A stretch of DNA of 64,000 bases from Uranotaenia lowii (Eukaryota; Arthropoda; Insecta; Diptera; Culicidae): positions 57,026,217 to 57,090,216 of the forward strand of contig NC_073691.1 in the NCBI RefSeq assembly GCF_029784155.1. Direction: 5' to 3'. The position numbers were made by a program, and so were the translations under genes. Below the pieces are notes generated by a model that did not search any database, was not told the DNA's origin, and worked only from the letters and a program-made list of their open reading frames with translations. Positions within the stretch are counted from its first letter, which is position 1. Every line of letters starts with the position of its first letter. Shown here in pieces: positions 32,136-41,145 of this stretch.

Positions 32136-32623
32136 CGAATTGAGACATTCGTGCGAATTGGACGTTAGTGCTTAAAGAGGCGAACATAAAACGGTGCAAT
32201 ATCAACAGAGGTTTGACACAGTTAATTAATCCCAGTCCAATCCCAGTTTTTCAAGCGTTCCAGTTTGTAGTAGCTCATTGTTAGGTGTGATTGATCCAAG
32301 TGCGTGCAACAAATTGTGCCCCTTCACTTTCCGGTGGCAGAAGCCGAAGCAAAACGAAATATACAAAAACAGAAGGTCGATCTACAAACGTTGGTAATCT
32401 GCGATATTATCCAACTGATCAAGTGCAAGAATACCAAACTTTGTGAAGTGCATTCGTTAGAAAGACCCACCGTTGACTAAATCACAAGTAACTGAAATAG
32501 TGGTCGTGATATTTAGTAAAAGTTCCGAGACGTTGCATTGTGTACACAGCACGTAAATTGAATATTGGACGTTTCGAAATCAGGTAAAAGGTGTTTGGAT
32601 TTCGGTGAGTACGGAAAATAATC
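32136..32623 (+). other. Rest of the BEL leader upstream of gag
   Basis: Non-coding leader without repeats. It ends with two donor-like words, CAGGTAAAA (32581) and TCGGTGAGT (32602), just before the gag ATG. They could allow splicing but no acceptor was identified. Confidence 0.5.
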
Positions 32624-33859
32624 ATGGCCCAGGCGGGAGAAATTTTGGTTTATGCCAGACAACTGACGGCGCTCGAAGGATCGATTCGAGAAATTAACAC
32701 GTATGCCGCTACCATTCGAGTAGGAGACGTACCAGACGTCTCCTTACTACGCGCAAAGCACGATTTGTTGGAAGCACTCTTCCAGCAAGCCTCAAGGGTG
32801 GTGTTGACCCTTGAGGGCATCGAGGGTGCCCCCGAACGAAGGGGACCCCTCACGAATAGCTACACCGAAACAAAGGCCACGCTGTTGGGCTGGATAAGCG
32901 AGCGAGAAAGAGCTTTCCAGAACGATGGTCCATCTGGGAGCAGAAACAACATATTGGATCAAACCATTGCAGCCGGCCTGGGTCGATCGGATCATCTACC
33001 GCGGATTGAGCTGCCGCGCTTCAACGGATCGCCCACCGGATGGTTGGCCTTCAAAGGCCGCTTCGAAAAGCGCATCAGCACACTTACTGAGGACGCTGAC
33101 AAGTACGCGTTTTTAGGAAAGTGCTTCGAGCACTTTGACCCGGCCAGACACGCGAGCGAGGCGTTTGAAAGCTCCGGTCTGCCATTTGATGCAGCATGGA
33201 CGAAGCTCGAAGAGCGATTCTACAAAAAACGGATTGCCTTTGAGGGGTACTTTTTCCAGTTGCTGCGGATCAAACGAGCCCGCGATCAAAACCCAAAAAG
33301 TATCCTTGGGTTGATTGACGCGGTGGATACGATGTTATCAGCTACCAAGCAGATAGCGCTTCAAGCATCAGAGCTTGATTGGGTAGCCAACGGACTACTG
33401 AACTGCGTAGTCAAGGAGAGACTAGACGAGCGAACCTTGACCAAGCTGGAGGAACGGCTCGATCTGCAGAAGATTTACTCCTGGAAGGAGTTAAAATCGG
33501 AGTTGGAAAAAATAGCAAATCAGCTCACCTGTAAAACGGCGATCGAGAGCACACACTTTCCGAAGGCTCAAAATCGAGCGGCAACATTCAACGTCAGCAA
33601 GGCTCAAGGTGCCACGCACCCAAGACAGAATGATAGTGCACGGAATAAATGGTACCGTGCAAACACGCGAGAAAATAAAGGTAATTCTCGATTTGGATGG
33701 GATTCGGCAAAGCATAGACTTGATTGTGTTGCCGATCACACTATGCCAGCAGCCGACGGAGACTATAAGCAGCTCTCGGCTAAGCATTCCCCGGGGGATC
33801 AAACTCGCAGATCCCACCTTCTTCACAAAAGGGCCCATCCAAATATTGCTTGGAGCTAA
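32624..33859 (+). CDS. gag: Gag of the BEL element, C-terminally truncated
   Basis: The ATG at 32624 (TAATCATGG context) opens 411 codons. Residues 1-100 are mostly helical with a coiled-coil-like character. Residues about 125-330 match the conserved gag domain of BEL/Pao elements (DUF1759): LPRIELPRFNG at 125-135, then GWLAFKGRFEKRI, LTEDADKYAFL and a LEERFYKKRIAFEGYF block. The domain assembles the particle. Usual gag continues into CCHC zinc knuckles; none are present. From about residue 330 the frame runs over the start of the pol frame and the sequence is no longer gag-like. A deletion near 33610 therefore joins the end of the conserved domain to the protease region in another frame. Gag could still form a truncated protein. 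Confidence 0.88.
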   Translation: MAQAGEILVYARQLTALEGSIREINTYAATIRVGDVPDVSLLRAKHDLLEALFQQASRVVLTLEGIEGAPERRGPLTNSYTETKATLLGWISERERAFQNDGPSGSRNNILDQTIAAGLGRSDHLPRIELPRFNGSPTGWLAFKGRFEKRISTLTEDADKYAFLGKCFEHFDPARHASEAFESSGLPFDAAWTKLEERFYKKRIAFEGYFFQLLRIKRARDQNPKSILGLIDAVDTMLSATKQIALQASELDWVANGLLNCVVKERLDERTLTKLEERLDLQKIYSWKELKSELEKIANQLTCKTAIESTHFPKAQNRAATFNVSKAQGATHPRQNDSARNKWYRANTRENKGNSRFGWDSAKHRLDCVADHTMPAADGDYKQLSAKHSPGDQTRRSHLLHKRAHPNIAWS

Positions 33860-36800
33860 GGTTTTCTACCAGATATTAGGCTCAAAGAGAATCAACACTC
33901 CAATGGGACCCACCTATTATGAATCAAAACTAGGGTGGCTAGCCGCAGGTGTACTGCGGCACCACATAACGCAAGGGGAGGTGGCTAGCGTAAACACTGT
34001 TACCTCAGCCATCTCAAAAACAGTGGATATAGGTGGAGTCATAAAGCCTAGCGCAATGCTAGCACAATCAAGTGTAAAATCAACGCCCCTGCTCGTTGAA
34101 AAGGGACTCACCTGTTACGTGGATACAGGTGGATTCATAAAGCCTAGCGCAATGCTAGCACAATCATGTAGAAAATCAACGCCCCTGCTCGTTGAAAAGG
34201 GACTCACCTGTTACGTGGATACAGGTGGAGTCATAAAGCCTAGCGCAATGCTAGCACAAAAACAATCATGTAGAAAATCAACGCCCCTGCTCGTTGAAAA
34301 GGGACTCACCTGTTACGTGGATACAGGTGGAGTCATAAAGCCTAGCGCAATGCTAGCACAATCAAGTGTAAAATCAACGCCCCTGCTCGTTGAAAAGGGA
34401 CTCACCTGTTACGTGGATACAGGTGGAGTCATAAAGCCTAGCGCAATGCTAGCACAATCAAGTGTAAAATCAACGCCCCTGCTCGTTGAAAAGGGACTCA
34501 CCTGTTACGTGGATACAGGTGGAGTCATAAAGCCTAGCGCAATGCTAGCACAATCAAGTGTAAAATCAACGCCCCTGCTCGTTGAAAAGGGACTCACCTG
34601 TTACGTGGATACAGGTGGAGTCATAAAGCCTAGCGCAATGCTAGCACAATCAAGTGTAAAATCAACGCCCCTGCTCGTTGAAAAAGGACTCACTTGTTAC
34701 GTGGATACAGGTGGAGTCATAAAGCCTAGCGCAATGCTAGCACAATCAAGTGTAAAATCAACGCCCCTGCTCGTTGAAAAAGGACTCACCTGTTACGTGG
34801 ATACAGGTGGAGTCATAAAGCCTAGCGCAATGCTAGCACAATCAAGTGTAAAATCAACGCCCCTGCTCGTTGAAAAGGGACTCACCTGTTACGTGGATAC
34901 AGGTGGAGTCATAAAGCCTAGCGCAATGCTAGCACAAAAACAATTAAGTGGAAAATCAACGCCCCTGCTCGTTGAAAAGGAACCCACCTGTTACGTGGAT
35001 ACAGGTGGAGTCATAAAGCCTAGCGCAATGCTAGCACACGAACAATCAAGGAAGGAAAAGTACTCGAACGAGGAGCTAAACCAACTTTTTCAAACATTCT
35101 TCCAAGGGGATGAACCAGATGCCAGAGAGAACATCTGCCCAACGGAAAATGAAGTGGAGCAACACTTCAGAGAGACTTATCGAATCAATTCAAATGGAAA
35201 ATTCGTGGTGCAAGTCCCATGGACAAGGGAGCTCTCATGCTTGGGGGACTCATATACGCAAGCGCACCGACGACTGCTATCTCTAGAGCGACGACTCGCT
35301 CGGAATATGGAAACGAAGCTAGAGTACGACAAGTTTATGAAGGAGTACTTGGAGCTAGACCGCATGGAGCTGGTCAAAAACAAGGACCAATGCAAGGTCA
35401 GATACCACATACCACATTCGTGCGTGGTAAAGCCCGACTCAACGTCAACTAAGTTGAGGGTAGTTTTTGACGCCAGCGCTAAGACCAACACGGGTATGGC
35501 GCTGAATGACATCCAGGCAGTTGGACCGGTTATACAACGAGACCAGTTCGACCTGTCTCTAGACTTCCGCGGAGAAGATTACGTTCTCAGTGCAGACATC
35601 ACCAAGATGTACAGGCAGATTCTGCTACACGAGGATGACACCTGGGCTCAGTGTATCCTATATAGGTTTACCCCACAGGAAAAGGTTCAAACCTACAGAC
35701 TCAAGACGGTCACATACGGTGAAGCGTCTTCCTTCTTCCTGGCCTGCCGCGCGTTGCACCAGGTGGGAGAGGAAATGAAAGTGGTCAATCCGCAAATTGC
35801 CAACATTATACAACAATACTTCTACGTGGACAACCTCCTGGTGGGAGCAGCAACCGTAGAAGAGCTCAAAGAAATAAAGGAAAAGCTAGAAAGGGCGCTT
35901 TTAAACAGAGGTTTTCCATTAAGAAAATGGGCATCGAACAACGAAACGATATTGGATAGGGTCTCAGCAGAGGATCGCGAACAAACTATCCAAATTGGAG
36001 ATCGCGAAGCGATCAAAACACTCGGCTTACATTGGTCGCCGAAACACGATACCTTCACCTTCAAAGCGGAAGGTTTCAAAGAAGAGTTCAAAACTATGAC
36101 TAAAAGGGGCTTGGCCTCGGAAATCCTTCGCCTTTACGACCCACTGGGGTTGATACAACCCGTAATCGTGTCAGCCAAGATCCTGCTTCAACAGTTATGG
36201 AAGTATCAGTTAAACTGGGATGACGAAATCCCCCACGAAATCACATCGGCTTGGCAAAACATCAAGAAAGAATTGCCAAAATTGCAGGAAATGGAATTTC
36301 CTAGAAGGGCGATTCCGAGCAAGCCGCATTATCTAGAGCTCCACGGCTTTTCGGACGCCTCAACCAAGGCTTATGGAGCATGCATTTACATGCGCCACAT
36401 TGACTCAGAAGGAAACATTACCACGAACTTGCTTTGTGCAAAATCTCGAGTGGCGCCACTAAAGGAGATATCGCTACCTCGACTCGAACTCAAAGGAGCA
36501 CTGCTTATGGCAGAGCTGGGTCATCGTGCCAAGAAACTTTTCGGAGAACGTATATCCAAAGAGTATTATTGGAGTGACTCACAAGTTGTAATCGCGTGGA
36601 TACACGGATCGCCAGATCGTTGGAAGCAGTTTGTGAAAAACAGAGTAATCGCAATTCTGCAGCACACTACACCAAAGCAATGGGGATATGTGCCGTCGGA
36701 GATAAATCCTGCGGACATGATCTCTCGAGGAATCACAACGCGCCTGCTCGTTGAAAAGAAAGGAAAATTCTGGACACATGGTCCGGAATTCTTAGGACGC

Positions 36801-38591
36801 CATATTAATTGGCCCAATACTCCAGAGTATCACACCAATGAGGAACAAACTAAAAAGATAAGCATCTTCATGGCAATACCAGAAATACATGAAGACTTCA
36901 TTCTTGCGTATAAATACCACAATTCGTTTGAAAAAACCCGACGGCATTTTGCATGGCTGCGTAGAGCCATGGACAATTTTTTACCTATGAGACTGCGAGC
37001 AAGCAGCATAGCAAATAAAGGACCTCTCTCTCCAGCTGAATTGGAAGAAGGCATGAAACTCATCGTGCGGACTATGCAGCAAAAGGCGTATTCCGTTGAA
37101 ATTGAAGCACTAAGAAAGGGTGCAGAGATACCCAAAGGACCTTTTCAACACGTTAACCTAACACTGAGAGAAGGATTACTACACGTTACCGGAAGACTAT
37201 GTATGGCTGACGTGCCATTCACACATAAAAACCCAATCATGATCCCAAAGACTCATCCATTTTCGAAAACAATCATATCACACATACATGAGAAGAACTT
37301 CCACTGCGGACTCGAGCTAGTCATAAGTGAATTTCGTAGCACTTACTGGATGCAGAATCTTAGAAAAATTATCCAAGGTGTTCTAAGCAAATGCGTAAAG
37401 TGCAACAGAATGCGGCCAAGGAAAACACAGCAACACATGGGCCAATTGCCATTAGCAAGGGTGAACCCCTCGTCAGCATTCACTCACACGGGAGTGGATC
37501 TCTGCGGACCTTTCGAGGTATTACTCAACTACAGGACGAAATCGAAAACGGCAGCATACGCCTGCATTTTCATATGCTTCTCAACGAAAGCAGTGCACAT
37601 AGAAGTAGTCGAAAACCAATCGTCAAGTGCATTCATCGCCGCACTCATAAGATTCACCACTGTCCGAGGAACACCGCAAAAAATATACTCTGATAATGGG
37701 CGCAATTTCGTGGGAGCAAGCAGAGAACTTGCTGAATTGCGGAAAGTCTACAACAATCAAATATTTCAAGACAAGCTTGTTGGGTTGATTGCAGAGCGAG
37801 GAATAGAATTTTCATTCATTCCTCCAAGAAGTCCTAACTTCGGAGGGCTCTGGGAGTCAAACATAAAAACTGCCAAACGCCTGTTCACGGGAGCAGGACG
37901 AGGAGCACACTTCAACTTATTAGAGCTCCAAACACTTTTTTACCAGATCGCTGCTATAATGAATAGCAGGCCCTTAACAGCAACACAAACTCAACCAGGC
38001 TCGGTAGAACCGCTGACGCCGGGCCATTTTTTGATTGGAAGGCCAATGACTGCATTGCCAATCCCCAAACAGAAAATTAATGGAAGTAACTTGGAAGTGC
38101 GCTGGAAACGTGTTCAGACGCAACTCGATCAATTTTGGGACAGATGGAAGAACGAATACCTCCATGAGCTGCGCAACTACGCAAAATGGACAAAAAGGAA
38201 CCCCAACGTCAAGGTCGGGCAGATTGTACTCATAGGAGATGACAACATCCCGACTGCAAAGTGGCCTATGGGCATTGTAACGCAAACGTTCACTGGAATA
38301 GACGGAGCTGTACGTGTAGCAACGATACGCACGGTTTCAGGCACCTACACGCGCAATGTACGAGTTTTGGCACCACTGCCCATCGAAACAACTGAATCAG
38401 CAATCAATGATACGGCTACAACAGAAGTCATCAAGGAAGCAAGCAATGAGCCAACAGAAATGCCACAACTAGATGCAACAGAGCAAGTAAGAGCAGCTGA
38501 GTTCGAAGAGGATCCACCCCCAAGGTCTACTGATTCGATTTGGGGCGGCAGACTGCGCCCCAAAGGGGGGAGAAAAATGGAAGTTTCATAA
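33609..38591 (+). CDS. pol: Pol of the BEL element: protease remnant, repeat insert, RT, RNase H, integrase
   Basis: This 1660-codon frame is open from GTG 33609 (no strong ATG) to TAA 38589-38591. Residues 10-100 match the second half of a BEL aspartic protease; the active-site DSG is missing. Residues about 144-480 are a tandem insert (see 34038-35045). RT follows, with LRVVFDASA near 616 and YVDN at 739-742 where YVDD is expected. RNase H has FSDAS near 914, SDSQV at 989 and NPAD at 1033. The integrase has an HHCC zinc domain (about 1225-1270, ending CVKC) and catalytic D1297, D1362 and E1416 (GVDLCG, SDNGRN, LWESN), all intact. A DUF5641-like tail with KVGQIVLIGDDN follows. It is +1 relative to gag because of the deletion between them. 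Without protease and with N742 it is probably non-functional except perhaps for integrase. Confidence 0.92.
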   Translation: MPRTQDRMIVHGINGTVQTREKIKVILDLDGIRQSIDLIVLPITLCQQPTETISSSRLSIPRGIKLADPTFFTKGPIQILLGAKVFYQILGSKRINTPMGPTYYESKLGWLAAGVLRHHITQGEVASVNTVTSAISKTVDIGGVIKPSAMLAQSSVKSTPLLVEKGLTCYVDTGGFIKPSAMLAQSCRKSTPLLVEKGLTCYVDTGGVIKPSAMLAQKQSCRKSTPLLVEKGLTCYVDTGGVIKPSAMLAQSSVKSTPLLVEKGLTCYVDTGGVIKPSAMLAQSSVKSTPLLVEKGLTCYVDTGGVIKPSAMLAQSSVKSTPLLVEKGLTCYVDTGGVIKPSAMLAQSSVKSTPLLVEKGLTCYVDTGGVIKPSAMLAQSSVKSTPLLVEKGLTCYVDTGGVIKPSAMLAQSSVKSTPLLVEKGLTCYVDTGGVIKPSAMLAQKQLSGKSTPLLVEKEPTCYVDTGGVIKPSAMLAHEQSRKEKYSNEELNQLFQTFFQGDEPDARENICPTENEVEQHFRETYRINSNGKFVVQVPWTRELSCLGDSYTQAHRRLLSLERRLARNMETKLEYDKFMKEYLELDRMELVKNKDQCKVRYHIPHSCVVKPDSTSTKLRVVFDASAKTNTGMALNDIQAVGPVIQRDQFDLSLDFRGEDYVLSADITKMYRQILLHEDDTWAQCILYRFTPQEKVQTYRLKTVTYGEASSFFLACRALHQVGEEMKVVNPQIANIIQQYFYVDNLLVGAATVEELKEIKEKLERALLNRGFPLRKWASNNETILDRVSAEDREQTIQIGDREAIKTLGLHWSPKHDTFTFKAEGFKEEFKTMTKRGLASEILRLYDPLGLIQPVIVSAKILLQQLWKYQLNWDDEIPHEITSAWQNIKKELPKLQEMEFPRRAIPSKPHYLELHGFSDASTKAYGACIYMRHIDSEGNITTNLLCAKSRVAPLKEISLPRLELKGALLMAELGHRAKKLFGERISKEYYWSDSQVVIAWIHGSPDRWKQFVKNRVIAILQHTTPKQWGYVPSEINPADMISRGITTRLLVEKKGKFWTHGPEFLGRHINWPNTPEYHTNEEQTKKISIFMAIPEIHEDFILAYKYHNSFEKTRRHFAWLRRAMDNFLPMRLRASSIANKGPLSPAELEEGMKLIVRTMQQKAYSVEIEALRKGAEIPKGPFQHVNLTLREGLLHVTGRLCMADVPFTHKNPIMIPKTHPFSKTIISHIHEKNFHCGLELVISEFRSTYWMQNLRKIIQGVLSKCVKCNRMRPRKTQQHMGQLPLARVNPSSAFTHTGVDLCGPFEVLLNYRTKSKTAAYACIFICFSTKAVHIEVVENQSSSAFIAALIRFTTVRGTPQKIYSDNGRNFVGASRELAELRKVYNNQIFQDKLVGLIAERGIEFSFIPPRSPNFGGLWESNIKTAKRLFTGAGRGAHFNLLELQTLFYQIAAIMNSRPLTATQTQPGSVEPLTPGHFLIGRPMTALPIPKQKINGSNLEVRWKRVQTQLDQFWDRWKNEYLHELRNYAKWTKRNPNVKVGQIVLIGDDNIPTAKWPMGIVTQTFTGIDGAVRVATIRTVSGTYTRNVRVLAPLPIETTESAINDTATTEVIKEASNEPTEMPQLDATEQVRAAEFEEDPPPRSTDSIWGGRLRPKGGRKMEVS
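34038..35045 (+). repeat. In-frame 96-bp tandem repeats (about 10.4 copies) inside pol
   Basis: Unit starts are at 34038, 34134, 34230, 34332, 34428, 34524, 34620, 34716, 34812, 34908 and 35010. Eight periods are 96 bp (32 codons) and two are 102 bp (34 codons, adding KQ), so the frame is always kept. Each unit reads GGVIKPSAMLAQ, a variable SSVKS/SCRKS stretch, TPLLVEK, then GLTCYVDT. At DNA level each unit has a perfect stem CACCTGT-N9-ACAGGTG and a CTAGC-N5-GCTAG stem. The segment CAACGCCCCTGCTCGTTGAA, with AAG following, differs by one base from 36736-36758 in the RNase H end of the same ORF, in the same codon phase. Near-identity of units shows recent expansion. Confidence 0.95.
38562..38577 (+). 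promoter_or_regulatory. Polypurine tract
   Basis: AAAGGGGGGAGAAAAA lies directly upstream of the 3' LTR start (TGG at 38578). It is the usual primer for plus-strand DNA synthesis in LTR elements. Confidence 0.85.
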
Positions 38592-39354
38592 AGATTGGGC
38601 AACGCTGGCCCAATCTCACAAAAGTGGTTGGTGATAATATCCGCCTGGTGACTCCTTAGGGAACGGATACGAGGAGCACCAGAATGACCATATCAGCAAA
38701 TTGATCCAATAAATCGAATTGATCACTCGATTTATTGGTCAGTTATTCGACACCCAGACGAAGCATGTGGCCATTCGGAGGCGACACCAACGTGGAAAAT
38801 TCCATTACGATGCACGATGTGGCATCGTACTCGATGGATGGGGCCTTCATCGTGGCCCTTATCATCGCGGCGATCATCTTTCATTGGCGGCGCAGCCAAC
38901 GCCGGCTGCGCCAACTAGAGGAGCAGGCCAAGCGCGCGAAGCTTGGCTTGGCTCAAGTATAAGGAGCCCGCGCACATTTAGTGCTGACGCGGGCCGCACA
39001 TTTACTGCTGATGTCAGCAGCAGTAAACTGTGTGAAAGTAAGTGTTAATAATATTTCAAGAAAATATAGTTCAGTTGCAAGTTAGAATCGAGTGTGTTCG
39101 GTTGTCAGCCGAAAGAAAGTATCACAGCCCAGTGTAGTTTAAAGAAGTTGCTCCACTTACATTTTAATAGTTTAACTAAGTTTGCTCCCCCACCGGGGGG
39201 AGCAACTTACATCTTGGTGACCCGACGTGATGATCGGGACGTATAACTAAGTTTGTTCCCCCACCGGGGGGAACAACTTACATTTTGGTGACCCCGACGT
39301 GATGATCGGGACGTTTGACTAAGTTTGCTCCCCCACCGGGGGGAGCAACCTACA
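38578..39354 (+). repeat. 3' LTR of the BEL element
   Basis: Same length as the 5' LTR and no difference was seen between them, which points to a recent insertion. It follows the polypurine tract directly. The pol stop codon (38589-38591) lies inside it, so the last pol codons are encoded by LTR sequence. Confidence 0.93.
38765..38962 (+). CDS. Small membrane-protein ORF in the 3' LTR, same as 30963-31160
   Basis: This is the identical frame in the second LTR, offset by 7802 bp. Being downstream of pol it could be read from a spliced or subgenomic RNA, in the way LTR-encoded accessory genes are read in some retroviruses; that comparison is positional only. The same alternatives apply: a chance ORF kept only because the LTRs are young. 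Confidence 0.45.
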   Translation: MWPFGGDTNVENSITMHDVASYSMDGAFIVALIIAAIIFHWRRSQRRLRQLEEQAKRAKLGLAQV

Positions 39355-39658
39355 GCAAGTATTTGTAAACCGCTGCCTGCGGAATACCATCCGCGCTTGG
39401 TGGCCTGGCTACTGGATCTCGAATGAGGAACTACATCGCCGGTGTCATCAAAGGGCGCTAGAAATCGTGATTCGGGAACGTAAGTGGAGATGGATTGGGC
39501 ACACGCTGCGAAAAGATGAAAACGAGATTTGCAGAGAGGCGCTAGACTGGAATCCAGAAGGACATCGAAGAAGAGGCAGACTCGCTGAAATCCGAAATGT
39601 CGACGAGAATCTTGACTGGGACCAGGTGAAGACGCTGGCTCCGGATCGTCAACAGTGA
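39355..39658 (+). pseudogene. C-terminal part of the RTE-like ORF, downstream of the BEL insertion
   Basis: The reading frame interrupted at 30775 resumes here, after the second copy of GCAAG. It encodes VNRCLRNTI-like sequence, then WRWIGHTLRK and REALDWNPEGHRRRGR, ending at TGA 39656-39658. Relative to the other copy it skips a short Arg/Ser-rich stretch. The 3' UTR and TAAG tail follow. Confidence 0.8.
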
Positions 39659-39736
39659 AGGTATTTTACCACGGCCCAATGCACCGAAGGATCGGTGCAA
39701 TGCAGATCATTAAGTAAGTAAGTACTATCCTTTAAG

Positions 39737-41023
39737 TAACCTACTGTATAAAAAAAATATGGAGCTCTTGCCAGAAAACTTCTTTTCTCTGCTTGATGTT
39801 GTATCTTTTGCGATTTTTATCACATGGATGGCCTGGCCATAGTTGTATCTGCATTGCATTCAATATAGAACATATACAACGTTGAAAAGAAAAATGGGGG
39901 ACGCAAGTTTTTCTTTTTCCCAGGATGCTTACAAGATTTGGCCTTGCTGATGTTAGACGAAGAAAAAGAATTCGAATTCGAATAACACAACTGTAGAGGT
40001 TTGAAGTCATTATTTTGAGTATTATAAAAACTATGGCCCATCGAAGTTGATAAATTATTTTTGAAATTCAAAATTCATTTCAGCACGGTTTTGCAAATAT
40101 CTTCCAATCCTTGATAATTCGGTACAAGAAGGTGCTTGTGATTGATTGAGATAGAAAAATTTGTTAGGATTTGTAAATCTACAGAAATGACAGCGATTTT
40201 CCGAAACCTACTTTAAAAATAATAATAATAATAAATTTGATTTTTGCAATTTTTTTTGCATATTATTTTTGATATCTCACACATAAGTTGAAACATCGTG
40301 ATAAAAATATCATGGGCTCATTTATTTTAATTTCAAGATTATTTTTTGTCAAAACATCACTTAAAACATGCAAGCGTTTCCGTAATATTTGTATTTTAAT
40401 AAGTGTTAATTTTAAACAACACCTGTGATTTAGTTTCTTACATTATTATTTTCGCCAAAAATTCCAACGACTCTGAAAAACCCAATGACGTTCAGATCGC
40501 GGAATAGCAAAAAAAAACCTTTGTATTTGAAACGGTAATGATCTAAAATCCACAATATCTGCACAAATTGCAACAATTTCCAACAATTCGCACAATTTTT
40601 TTCTCCCTGAGTACTTGTTTTTCTCTTCTTTACTCAAATTTATCGATTTTCCCGTATAATTGGACACAATTTAACACCATCTCAATCATTGGCTGCACGA
40701 ATTGCGTGATCACTAACGTATCATCTCCCTGTTTTTTTTATCTTCCAGTTCAGTTGAGTTTGGCTGAAATCCAAAAACAAAGTTCAAAACAGAAATCTTA
40801 AATTTCAATCGAGTTTGCAGGAAGCGCCTATAAGTAAAAAAACCATATTTTAACCTCTAACTTCTAATTTTCTTGTCTAATATTAAGTGACTTTATATTC
40901 TTTCACCGCCGCGCCGGTTCAAATCCAGGAAAATGCTCAAGAATTTGAAATAGATTTCACCATATAAAAACAATAAGTTAACCAGTTGATGAAATCCTTC
41001 AACTATCTCAGATTGCAAATTCA
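39737..41023. other. No recognisable gene
   Basis: AT-rich sequence with (AAT)n-like runs near 40217-40232; nothing supported. Confidence 0.5.
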
Positions 41024-41024
41024 A

Positions 41025-41100
41025 GGGTGTTCAGATCAAAAAGGGGTCAAGTAAAACTCACCATTTTTTCTAATCATTCATTTGTAAAACCTGAACACCC
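41025..41100. repeat. 76-nt inverted repeat, 10-bp arms
   Basis: GGGTGTTCAG at 41025-41034 is perfectly inverted at 41091-41100 (CTGAACACCC) around 56 bp. It is too short to classify. Confidence 0.4.
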
Positions 41101-41145
41101 CTCATTTTGTAGATGTTTGTGTGAGTAAAATGATGTTTCTATTAA

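Larger units (their letters stand above)
30776..39354 (+). mobile_element. BEL/Pao LTR retrotransposon, 8579 bp, young but defective
   Basis: Two 777-bp LTRs (30776-31552 and 38578-39354) begin TGGAAG and end CTACA and look identical by eye. The host site GCAAG is duplicated at 30771-30775 and 39355-39359, the 5-bp duplication expected of this group. The interior holds a primer-binding site, a repeat-rich leader, gag with the BEL-type conserved domain (DUF1759-like), a protease remnant, RT, RNase H, a zinc-binding integrase N-terminus, an integrase core and a C-terminal DUF5641-like region. A polypurine tract precedes the 3' LTR. The gag end, zinc knuckles and protease active site are deleted, and the RT catalytic motif is altered, so mobilisation must have come from proteins made elsewhere or preceded the damage. 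Confidence 0.95.
28739..39725 (+). mobile_element. RTE-like non-LTR retrotransposon, second copy, 5'-truncated and split by a BEL element
   Basis: Sequence homologous to the 12547-15622 element starts inside the endonuclease at 28741. It continues to 30775, is broken by the BEL/Pao insertion, and resumes at 39355 through the C-terminal region to the (TAAG)n tail at about 39708-39725. An 11-bp flanking repeat, TATTCTTTAAG at 28728-28738 and TATCCTTTAAG at 39726-39736 (one mismatch), fits a target duplication. Starting inside the ORF is the usual 5' truncation of LINEs. Confidence 0.88.

Noticed and set aside
34038..35045. CRISPR array interpretation of the 96-bp repeats
   Set aside because: Units are contiguous, have no unique spacers and maintain a coding frame inside pol. 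The host is a eukaryote.
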